From: Alphaproteobacteria bacterium
Lineage (GTDB): Bacteria > Pseudomonadota > Alphaproteobacteria > Micavibrionales > UBA1664
Reading direction: 5' to 3'
DNA length: 6,116 nucleotides
Assembly (NCBI GenBank): GCA_018969935.1
Contig: JAGWXJ010000112.1
Coordinates: 1 to 6,116 of the forward strand
Shown here: piece after piece, positions 1-5,398 of the stretch
Layout of the letters: each line of letters begins with the position of its first letter
How positions within the stretch are numbered: position 1 is the stretch's first letter
Notes under the pieces: model-generated
Told to the model about the DNA's origin: nothing
Databases searched by the model: none
Seen by the model: the letters and a program-made list of their open reading frames with translations, nothing else
Made by a program: the position numbers and the translations under genes

Positions 1-647
1 AACCTGGCTCTGCCACCAAACCGTTCTTCGGTATCAAACCTGCCATCGTGGATAAAGAAGGCAAGATCATCGAGGGTGCGTGCGAGGGCAACCTTGTGAT
101 CCTCGATAGCTGGCCGGGGCAAATGCGTACCGTATACGGTGACCATGCTCGCTTTGAAAAAACATACTTCAGCACCTTCAAGGGTATGTACTTCACGGGT
201 GACGGTGCAAGGCGCGATGAAGACGGCGACTACTGGATAACCGGCCGTGTAGATGACGTTATCAACGTGTCAGGTCACCGCTTTGGTACGGCTGAAATTG
301 AAAGCGCTATCAACCGCCATCCTGCCGTGGCTGAAAGCGCTGTCGTGGGCTTCCCGCACGACCTCAAGGGGCAGGGCATCTACGCTTACGTTATTCTTAA
401 GGAAGGCGTGAATGCTGATGACGGCACCGCTGCCGACATCAATAAGACGGTGCGCACCATCATTGGCCCCATAGCGGCGCTGGACCATGTGCAATGGACA
501 ACAGGCCTGCCCAAAACACGTTCGGGGAAAATCATGCGCCGTATCCTGCGTAAGGTAGCGGCGAACGAACTCGAAAATCTGGGTGACACTAGCACGCTGG
601 CAGACCCAAGCATCGTGGACACGCTGGTCAAAAACCGCAGGCATTAA
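1..647 (+). CDS. acs: acetyl-CoA synthetase (AMP-forming), C-terminal part, 5' end outside window
   Basis: Acs activates acetate with ATP to acetyl-AMP and then forms acetyl-CoA in the cytoplasm. About 214 residues are visible, reading in frame from base 3 (PGSATKPFFG...), roughly the last third of a family protein of about 650 residues. Recognisable blocks are LDSWPGQ, the YFTGDGARRDEDG core, the hinge and A8 region ITGRVDDVINVSGHR (near bases 234-281), and the C-terminal PKTRSGKIMRR motif. The lysine of that last motif, encoded at 528-530, matches the lysine that protein acetyltransferases modify to switch Acs off in Salmonella and relatives. The protein ends LGDTSTLADPSIVDTLVKN, the usual Acs tail, so the 3' end is intact. 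A GTG at 48 is an internal valine, not the start. The TAA stop runs directly into a terminator. Identification is very secure; regulation by acetylation is inferred from the family. Confidence 0.97.
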   Translation, partial: PGSATKPFFGIKPAIVDKEGKIIEGACEGNLVILDSWPGQMRTVYGDHARFEKTYFSTFKGMYFTGDGARRDEDGDYWITGRVDDVINVSGHRFGTAEIESAINRHPAVAESAVVGFPHDLKGQGIYAYVILKEGVNADDGTAADINKTVRTIIGPIAALDHVQWTTGLPKTRSGKIMRRILRKVAANELENLGDTSTLADPSIVDTLVKNRRH

Positions 648-680
648 AAAAACCCGACCTTTCGGGTCGGGCTTTAATTT
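646..680. terminator. bidirectional rho-independent terminator between acs and yidC
   Basis: An inverted repeat of CCCGACC (653-659) and GGTCGGG (665-671) encloses a 5-base loop. Read leftward, the hairpin is followed by seven uridines (complement of 646-652), a strong terminator for the rpmH-rnpA-yidD-yidC unit; that U-tract overlaps the acs stop codon. Read rightward, it is followed by CTTTAATTTTT, a weaker but adequate tract ending acs. It occupies nearly all the space between the convergent genes. Confidence 0.93.
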
Positions 681-2561
681 TTAGCGTTTGCCTTTTTTGC
701 CGCCCTTTTTGGGAGGGCTGATGGTTTTTTCAACCACCTCGCCGTCAATGGCATCAAGGTCTTGCGCAATTTCTTCGGCAGCGGGGTGGACAGCAGGGCC
801 GTGCGATACGGCATCTTCCATCTTTTTCTCAAGCGCTGTCTTGCGGAAGAAGCTCACCTCAACGCCTTCCTTGCGCATCAGCACATACTGCTGGAGGGTT
901 GAAAGGCAGTTGCTCCATGACCAGTAAATAACAAGCCCCGCAGGCATATGCGCCATCAGGAGGGTGATGAACACGGGCATAAACGCAATCACCTTTGCTT
1001 GTACGGCATCCTGTGCAGGCGGGTTCATACGCTGGAGCAGGAACATGGTAAAGCCCATGATGATGGGCCAAGGGCCGATTTGCAGCATCGTGGGCGGTGT
1101 CCAGTCAATCAGGCCGAACAGCGTAAAGACCGAATAAGGGTCCGGCGCCGACATATCCTGAATCCAGCCCCAGAAGGGCGCGTGGCGCATTTCCAATGTG
1201 ATGTACAGCGTCTTGTACAACGAGAAGAAAATCGGAATTTGGATGAGCAGCGGCAAGCAGCCTGCCATCGGGTTCACATCTTCTTTTTTGTACAACTCGA
1301 AAATAGCCTGTTGCAGTTTCGCGCGGTCTTCGCCGTATTTCTCGCGGATTTCCAGCATTTTAGGCTGGATTTTGCGCATGCGCGCAAAGCTGCGGTACGA
1401 TTTGTTGGCCAGCGGGAATACGCACAGGCGCACCAAAACCGTAAAGATAAGAATGGCAGGCGCAAACGAGCCGATGCTATGCCCGAGCCACGTGAGGATA
1501 TGGAAGAACGGAATGGTCAGGAACCAGAATTTGCCGAAGTCGATGACAAGGTCAAAACGCTCGATACCCTTATCCTTATAACCGTTCAATACATCCAGCT
1601 TCTTGGGGCCGATGTAACTGCGGATGGTGCTACTGGCGCTGGCGCCGGCCGCAACAGTTATGGGCGCCCCCGTCATGTCGACTTGATAAATGGGCTTTTC
1701 ATCAGTGCCCGCGCGCAGGAAGCGGTAGTTGGCGGTTGTGTCGGCAACAATACCTGAAAACCAGTACTTGTCGGTAAAGCCTGCCCAGCCCTTGCCCGCG
1801 CTATAATCAAAACGTGTCTTTTTGTTGAGATCGGGGTAAGAAACTTCCTGCAATCCGTCTTCGAAATAACCAATGGGCCCTTCGTGCATCACGGCATTTT
1901 TCATGTAGTCTGAAGGAAGGTTCTGGCGCGTCAGTGATGCATAAGGGTGCAACGTAACAGCTTCACCCGTACGGTTGGTAACGGTTTGCGTGACAGTGAA
2001 CATGTATTCCCCGTCAACAGCATAGGTACGCTCGAATGTAAGCCCGCGGCCATTGGACCATGTCAGCGTGACAGGGCTGTCTTTGCTCAAGGTTTTACCT
2101 TCCTTGACGCGCCACTCCGTATTGGCGTCAGGCACAGCCACGTTGCTACCCAGCCAGCCGTAATCGGCATATAGCGGGTGTTCGGTGCGGGCAGGGGCCA
2201 GCAGCGTCACGGGTGTCTTTTTCTCGACGGTTTCGAAGTACTGTTTAAGCGAAAGGTTGTCGATACGCCCGCCTTTGAGGGCAATACTGCCCGAAAGGTC
2301 GGGGTTGTCGATGACAACGCGGGGTGATGCGGCAAGCGCTTCCGCAATGGTTACCTGCGCGGCAGCATCTCCGTTTAAGGGCGCTTGGGCAGTCGCGGCC
2401 ATTTCAGCCTGCTGGCGTGCGGCAAGGGCTGCCATTTGCGGCTTGTGGATGAAGGTGTCATAGGCAAAAAACGCAATCGCGCAAGCAACGAAAAAGATAA
2501 TCAGGTTGCGTTTGTCGTCGGGGTGCATCTGCCCTTGGGGCTGCATGTTGTTATGCATCAT
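681..2561 (-). CDS. yidC: membrane protein insertase YidC (Oxa1/Alb3 family)
   Basis: YidC inserts and folds inner-membrane proteins, alone or with SecYEG. The 626-residue product has a first membrane span at about residues 20-37, a large periplasmic domain at about 40-340, and the conserved Oxa1-type core at about 345-565. The core includes LVRLCVFPLANKSY, whose Arg378 corresponds to the groove arginine of E. coli YidC (R366), the cytoplasmic helical hairpin RMRKIQPKMLEIREKYGEDR, NPMAGCLPLLIQIPIF, and MPAGLVIYWSWSN. It ends in a lysine-rich tail (PPKKGGKKGKR), as in ribosome-binding tails of other YidC proteins. It is longer than E. coli YidC (548 residues), as is common in alphaproteobacteria. 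The start is uncertain: tandem ATGs at 2561 and 2558 have no clear Shine-Dalgarno, and in-frame ATGs at 2546 and 2528 are possible; the latter has AAGG close upstream and gives MHPDDKRNLIIFF. yidD ends 12 bp upstream, so coupling is likely. Confidence 0.97.
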   Translation of the reverse strand: MMHNNMQPQGQMHPDDKRNLIIFFVACAIAFFAYDTFIHKPQMAALAARQQAEMAATAQAPLNGDAAAQVTIAEALAASPRVVIDNPDLSGSIALKGGRIDNLSLKQYFETVEKKTPVTLLAPARTEHPLYADYGWLGSNVAVPDANTEWRVKEGKTLSKDSPVTLTWSNGRGLTFERTYAVDGEYMFTVTQTVTNRTGEAVTLHPYASLTRQNLPSDYMKNAVMHEGPIGYFEDGLQEVSYPDLNKKTRFDYSAGKGWAGFTDKYWFSGIVADTTANYRFLRAGTDEKPIYQVDMTGAPITVAAGASASSTIRSYIGPKKLDVLNGYKDKGIERFDLVIDFGKFWFLTIPFFHILTWLGHSIGSFAPAILIFTVLVRLCVFPLANKSYRSFARMRKIQPKMLEIREKYGEDRAKLQQAIFELYKKEDVNPMAGCLPLLIQIPIFFSLYKTLYITLEMRHAPFWGWIQDMSAPDPYSVFTLFGLIDWTPPTMLQIGPWPIIMGFTMFLLQRMNPPAQDAVQAKVIAFMPVFITLLMAHMPAGLVIYWSWSNCLSTLQQYVLMRKEGVEVSFFRKTALEKKMEDAVSHGPAVHPAAEEIAQDLDAIDGEVVEKTISPPKKGGKKGKR

Positions 2562-2573
2562 GTCGCTGGTCTT

Positions 2574-2819
2574 TTAATCACAGTTTTGTTGTTTTTCTGG
2601 TACAGGGTCATATCCCTGACGTCCTGACCATGGGTGGCAGGCCAAAAGCCGCCGCGCCGTTAGGATCAGACCGTGGAATGGACCATGTTTTTCAAGGGCC
2701 TGCAAGCAGTATTCCGAGCAACTTGGGTAGAAGCGGCAGCGTGGCCCCAAAAGCGGCGATATCGCATATCGGTAGACATGCACGGGTACTTTAAGCAGGC
2801 GTGTCAGCAGGTTTTTCAT
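2574..2819 (-). CDS. yidD: membrane protein insertion efficiency factor YidD
   Basis: YidD is a small membrane-associated protein that assists YidC-dependent insertion; its exact mechanism is unsettled. The 81-residue product begins with a basic, amphipathic stretch (MKNLLTRLLKVPVHVYRYAISPLLG) and carries the family signature CRFYPSCSEYCLQALEKHG (residues 28-46), then RRLLACHPW and GYDPVP near residues 56-74. Cysteines at 28, 34, 38 and 61 lie in these conserved blocks. The ATG at 2819 is preferred because GAGG lies 9 bases upstream; a TTG at 2834 would add only five residues without family support. The gene starts 29 bp inside the end of rnpA and stops 12 bp before yidC, the usual gene order and close packing. 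Confidence 0.95.
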   Translation of the reverse strand: MKNLLTRLLKVPVHVYRYAISPLLGPRCRFYPSCSEYCLQALEKHGPFHGLILTARRLLACHPWSGRQGYDPVPEKQQNCD

Positions 2820-3165
2820 GGCCCGTAACCTCAAGGCGTTTGAGGCACCATTTAAGATCTTTCAAAAGGCTTTGGTAGGGGCAGGTGGCGGTTTCGGCAC
2901 GGCCTATCAGCACAAGGTCCCACACGCCTGGCACATCGGCCAATGCGGCCCTCGCGGCTGCCCTCATGCGGCGCTTCACGCGGTTGCGCACCGTAGCGCC
3001 GCCCAGTTTTTTGGTGGCCGTAAAACCCACACGGATGCTGGTTTTCTCGCCCTTTTCAACTTGTACGATAACCGTAGGCGACACCCATTTGCGCCCGTTC
3101 TGAAGACGCAAAAAATCGGACCGCTTTTGCAGGCGGTCCGGTTTGCGGGTGCCTTTGCTGGGCAT
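2791..3165 (-). CDS. rnpA: ribonuclease P protein component
   Basis: RnpA is the protein cofactor of RNase P, which with the M1 RNA removes 5' leaders from pre-tRNAs. The 124-residue basic product shows the expected order: LQKRSDFLRLQNGRKW near the N-terminus, VGFTATKKLGGATVRNRVKRRMRAAAR at about residues 47-72 containing the RNR signature (RNRVKRRMR), and the later DLVLIGR and PYQSLLKDL segments. Length is normal for the family. The gene begins 11 bp after the rpmH stop and has no evident Shine-Dalgarno before ATG 3165 (GCGCCCTAGCA precedes it), so translation probably depends on ribosomes finishing rpmH. Its 3' end overlaps the yidD start by 29 bp. Confidence 0.96.
   Translation of the reverse strand: MPSKGTRKPDRLQKRSDFLRLQNGRKWVSPTVIVQVEKGEKTSIRVGFTATKKLGGATVRNRVKRRMRAAARAALADVPGVWDLVLIGRAETATCPYQSLLKDLKWCLKRLEVTGHEKPADTPA
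2829..2832 (-). promoter_or_regulatory. ribosome binding site of yidD inside rnpA
   Basis: On the minus strand GAGG is followed by nine bases and the ATG at 2819-2817. It lies within the last codons of rnpA, and it decides the yidD start in favour of this ATG over the upstream TTG. Confidence 0.6.
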
Positions 3166-3172
3166 TGCTAGG

Positions 3173-3184
3173 GCGCTTACGCGC
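3173..3184 (-). other. GNRA-type mini-hairpin across the rpmH stop codon
   Basis: On the minus strand GCGC-GTAA-GCGC can form a 4-bp all-GC stem closed by a GUAA tetraloop, a GNRA sequence. The UAA in the loop is the rpmH stop codon. It sits just before the rnpA start, which lacks a Shine-Dalgarno. The pairing is visible; any role in coupling, pausing or RNA processing is inference. Confidence 0.35.
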
Positions 3185-3311
3185 TCAGCTTTGCGCGGCC
3201 TTTGGCTCTGCGGCGTGCCAGCACTTTGCGGCCATTTTTGGTGGCCATGCGGGCGCGGAAGCCATGGCGGCGTTTACGCACGATTTTGCTGGGTTGGTAG
3301 GTGCGTTTCAT
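3177..3311 (-). CDS. rpmH: 50S ribosomal protein L34
   Basis: L34 is a small, very basic protein of the large ribosomal subunit. Translation of the minus strand from ATG 3311 gives 44 residues beginning MKRTYQPSKIVRKRRHGF, followed by RARMATKNGRKVLARRRAKGRAKLSA. This is the canonical L34 length and sequence, with a C-terminus of the alphaproteobacterial type. GGAG lies six bases before the ATG (AAGGATTACGGAGAGCGCT precedes it). It is the first gene of the rpmH-rnpA-yidD-yidC unit and follows a good promoter. The TAA stop at 3179-3177 lies in the loop of a small GC hairpin, 11 bp before rnpA. Confidence 0.98.
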   Translation of the reverse strand: MKRTYQPSKIVRKRRHGFRARMATKNGRKVLARRRAKGRAKLSA

Positions 3312-3349
3312 AGCGCTCTCCGTAATCCTTAAATGTCGGTTTCGGGAAG

Positions 3350-3379
3350 CTTATAAGCCATATGGCACAAAAAAGTCAA
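3350..3379 (-). promoter_or_regulatory. sigma-70-type promoter for rpmH-rnpA-yidD-yidC
   Basis: Reading leftward, TTGACT (3379-3374, five of six consensus bases) is separated by 18 bases from TATAAG (3355-3350, five of six). Shifting the -10 one base to TTATAA would give a 17-base spacer. Transcription would begin near 3343, giving a leader of about 30 bases before rpmH. The spacer carries a run of T directly after the -35 element. This is the only good promoter seen ahead of the cluster. Confidence 0.75.
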
Positions 3380-3406
3380 ACCATTCACACGCCATTAACT
3401 TTTTCG

Positions 3407-3418
3407 CCCTATATAGGG
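3407..3418. other. 12-bp perfect palindrome CCCTATATAGGG running into a G8 tract
   Basis: CCCTATATAGGG is a perfect inverted repeat in the divergent intergenic region (3312-3454), about 28 bp upstream of the rpmH -35 box and 36 bp before the small membrane-protein start. The G run continues to 3423, eight Gs in all. It could be an operator or part of a rightward promoter (TATATA at 3410-3415), but no well-spaced -35 is present. Function is unassigned. Confidence 0.35.
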
Positions 3419-3454
3419 GGGGGTATTCAGTGTTCAAAAATAAAGGAAATCCCT

Positions 3455-3577
3455 ATGAGTTTGATTATGTCTATGGCCATCACGGCCCTTGTGGTTTCGC
3501 CCGTTTTTGTACTGGCCGGCTGGCTCAAAAAGCCTGCTCCCGCCTATATCCGCAAGCGTTTCAACGAGATAGGATGA
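3455..3577 (+). CDS. putative 40-residue single-span membrane protein
   Basis: I do not recognise this gene. ATG 3455 follows AAGGA with a 7-base spacer, a near-ideal ribosome binding site, and the reading frame ends at TGA 3575-3577. The product MSLIMSMAITALVVSPVFVL continues AGWLKKPAPAYIRKRFNEIG. It has one hydrophobic span at about residues 2-24 followed by a basic tail containing KK and RKR. The positive-inside rule suggests the C-terminal tail faces the cytoplasm. The frame stays open upstream to an ATG at 3362, but that region holds the palindrome and G-tract, and its codons look non-coding. It is divergent from rpmH, and the next gene's promoter begins at its stop codon. Because the neighbour is known only as an unknown protein, no role can be assigned. 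It may be a real small protein or a chance hydrophobic frame; the ribosome site favours the former. Confidence 0.62.
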   Translation: MSLIMSMAITALVVSPVFVLAGWLKKPAPAYIRKRFNEIG

Positions 3578-3602
3578 CGGGGCATTAATTTACCCATATA
3601 AT
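3574..3602 (+). promoter_or_regulatory. promoter for the 208-residue unknown gene
   Basis: A perfect TATAAT at 3597-3602 lies 17 bases after ATGACG (3574-3579, four of six matches to TTGACA). The -35 element overlaps the TGA stop of the preceding small gene. Transcription would start near 3609, about 25 bases before the ATG, so the unknown gene can be expressed independently of the small gene upstream. Confidence 0.6.
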
Positions 3603-3633
3603 CTTTCAAAATACCCAAGATAAGGACAATCCA

Positions 3634-4260
3634 ATGCTGTTTGACGATGATAACAACTGGAACGCCGTGAAAGGCGACGAACTGGCTGGTTTTATTTCAC
3701 AGGTAGGCACTATCGATGGCCGCCACCGCACCAGCGCCGATACGACGGAAGTCAAATGGCGCAGCCTCCCGTTCTATGAGCAGGTTGTCCTCATCCGCCT
3801 GCGTGACCGTACATGGATGCCCGAAAACCTTTCTATCTACTATCTGGCAAATCAGGGCCAGTTGACCCGCCTTGATGGCACAAGCCCGCCAATCCACCAG
3901 ACAAACGCCGATGCGCCCGTCCGCATCAACGATGACAACGTGCTCGATTACCTCCGCTTCTTCTGCTTCTTCGTGCGTGGCGAAGATGGCCCGTTCCTCG
4001 TATCCGAAAGCATGGATACCCATGGCATGCCGACCAGCATGGACGATACCACCCGCCGCGTGATCGAGGGCACAATCCGCCCTGCAACCTACGAAGGCAA
4101 AAACGGCGAGGGTTACTGGCTCTGTGACGCCATCGTGTTCTATTCCAACGCGCTCTTCTTCTCGAATTTCGCAATCCAGCCGACAGGCATGATCGAAATG
4201 ACAGACGATGATCCGCTCGCGCAGGATCTGCCGGTCCGCGTCAACGCGCCTATCGCCTGA
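3634..4260 (+). CDS. hypothetical protein, 208 residues, acidic, probably cytoplasmic
   Basis: I do not recognise a named family. ATG 3634 follows AAGGA with a 7-base spacer, and the frame ends with in-phase TGA-TAA tandem stops. The product has no signal peptide or clear membrane span. It starts with an acidic patch (MLFDDDNNWN) and ends with another (MTDDDPLAQDLP). Segments that look like folded core are YEQVVLIRLRDRTWMPENLSIYYL (about residues 48-71), DNVLDYLRFFCFFVRGEDGPFLV (101-123) and GYWLCDAIVFYSNALFFSNF (160-179), with cysteines at 111 and 164. Alternating hydrophobic and aromatic residues suggest beta-rich structure. Codon use resembles the neighbours, so it looks native. It has its own promoter and converges on the ABC exporter genes with 7 bp between stops. 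Coding status is strong; function is unknown. Confidence 0.88.
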   Translation: MLFDDDNNWNAVKGDELAGFISQVGTIDGRHRTSADTTEVKWRSLPFYEQVVLIRLRDRTWMPENLSIYYLANQGQLTRLDGTSPPIHQTNADAPVRINDDNVLDYLRFFCFFVRGEDGPFLVSESMDTHGMPTSMDDTTRRVIEGTIRPATYEGKNGEGYWLCDAIVFYSNALFFSNFAIQPTGMIEMTDDDPLAQDLPVRVNAPIA

Positions 4261-4267
4261 TAACTTT

Positions 4268-5398
4268 TTAATCGAGTGTTTTCCTGTAGCGCGTTACGGC
4301 TATGCCCGTAACCGTCAGGAAGAATACAAGTATCGGCACGAGGTTCGGCCACGTTTCGGCCCAGCCGTTACCTTTCAAAATTACACCTCGAGCAATAATC
4401 AGGAAGTGTTTGAGAGGCAGAGTATTCCCAAGCATCTGCGCCCATTCAGGCATCCCGCGGAAAGGGAAAAGAAAACCCGAAAGCAACATCGACGGCAGGA
4501 AATAGAATGTCGTCATCTGCATCGCCTGCATCTGGTTGCGCGAGATGGTAGAGAATGTGTACCCAACCGCCACATTTGCCGCGATAAAACAGAAGACGCT
4601 GAAAAACAGCACCCACATGGGCCCGATAACAGGCACGCTAAAAAGGTAGTAGGCCGCACAAACGATAATCCCGACCTGAAAGAACCCGATAAGGATATAC
4701 GGCAGTATCTTGCCCATCATTACCTCAAGCGGTGTGACAGGCATGGCCAGAAGGTTTTCCATCGTGCCGCGCTCTACCTCGCGTGTCAGCGCCATGGATG
4801 TCATCATGATGGTGCTCATGGTCAGTATCACGCCGATAAGCCCGGGGATGATGTTGTATTGGGTTTTGCCTTCTGGGTTGAAGCGCCGATGCACGCGCAC
4901 CTCAAATGGCGGGCCGCCAGTGTGTTGGCCGCTATATCCACACAACTCCCTTGTAAAACTTGTATTGGCTAACTGTGTGGCGGCAGCCACGGCATTGCCT
5001 ACGGCTGTGGGGTCGGTGGCATCGGCCTCCAGCAATATGGTGGGGGTTTCCTGCCGCAACAGCTTGTGTGTGAAATCGGGCGGTATGGTAACGATAAAAT
5101 CCACATCACCCGCTTCCATCAGGTACTTGGCCTCGGCCTCTGTGGCCACACTGCCGTCAATTTCAAAATAGCCCGAGTTTTCGAGCGCAGCTACATAACT
5201 GCGTGTATACGCGGAATGGTCTTGCATGAGCACGATGGCGGGCAGGTGTTTGGGGTCGCTGTTAATGGCAAACCCGAACAACACAAGCTGCATGATGGGT
5301 ACGCCCATCATCATTCCGAAGGTCATGCGGTCACGCCTAACCTGTATCAGTTCCTTGAACAGGATGGCGAGGGTACGGCTGAAGGGAGTAGCGCTCAT
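4268..5398 (-). CDS. ABC-2 type exporter permease (YhhJ/YbhR/YbhS-like)
   Basis: This is the membrane subunit of an ABC exporter. The 376-residue length matches the E. coli YhhJ/YbhS group. Its layout is typical: a first membrane span at about residues 28-46, a long extracytoplasmic domain (about 47-180), then five spans at about 183-202, 232-254, 261-284, 294-312 and 351-369. Between spans two and three is TREVERGTMENLLAMPVTP, the conserved cytoplasmic coupling segment, and LLSGFLFPFRGMPEWAQ follows span five. ATG 5398 has AGGG about five bases upstream and overlaps the ATPase stop as ATGA, so the two proteins are translationally coupled and probably form one transporter. Relatives export drugs or other amphiphiles, often with an HlyD-type periplasmic adaptor gene nearby, which would lie outside this window. 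Substrate cannot be told from sequence. Confidence 0.93.
   Translation of the reverse strand: MSATPFSRTLAILFKELIQVRRDRMTFGMMMGVPIMQLVLFGFAINSDPKHLPAIVLMQDHSAYTRSYVAALENSGYFEIDGSVATEAEAKYLMEAGDVDFIVTIPPDFTHKLLRQETPTILLEADATDPTAVGNAVAAATQLANTSFTRELCGYSGQHTGGPPFEVRVHRRFNPEGKTQYNIIPGLIGVILTMSTIMMTSMALTREVERGTMENLLAMPVTPLEVMMGKILPYILIGFFQVGIIVCAAYYLFSVPVIGPMWVLFFSVFCFIAANVAVGYTFSTISRNQMQAMQMTTFYFLPSMLLSGFLFPFRGMPEWAQMLGNTLPLKHFLIIARGVILKGNGWAETWPNLVPILVFFLTVTGIAVTRYRKTLD

Noticed and set aside
948..1757. Long rightward open frame of 269 codons opposite yidC
   Set aside because: It is antisense to a certain yidC and its product is rich in Arg, His and Gln with no family resemblance, as expected from a shadow frame.
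3383..3391. DnaA-box-like sequence near rpmH, suggesting a replication origin
   Set aside because: Only one poor match (TGTGAATGG on the minus strand) is seen, with no cluster of boxes, no AT-rich unwinding region and no dnaA; origins in alphaproteobacteria are usually not at rpmH.
3384..3415. Rightward promoter TTCACA ... TATATA for the small membrane gene
   Set aside because: The spacer would be 20 bases, too long for a usual sigma-70 promoter, so I do not list it.
3362..3454. N-terminal extension of the small membrane protein starting at ATG 3362
   Set aside because: It would place coding sequence over the rpmH -35 element, the palindrome and the G8 tract, and no ribosome site precedes it; ATG 3455 has a good one.
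4237..4269. Possible terminator CGCG-TCAA-CGCG followed by TTTTT
   Set aside because: The stem is only 4 bp and the T run begins about 16 bases after it, so it does not form an intrinsic terminator.
4208..4972. Rightward open frame of 254 codons spanning the end of the 208-residue gene and the permease
   Set aside because: It crosses two well-supported genes in other frames, has no ribosome site, and has a highly charged low-quality composition (Arg/His/Lys-rich).
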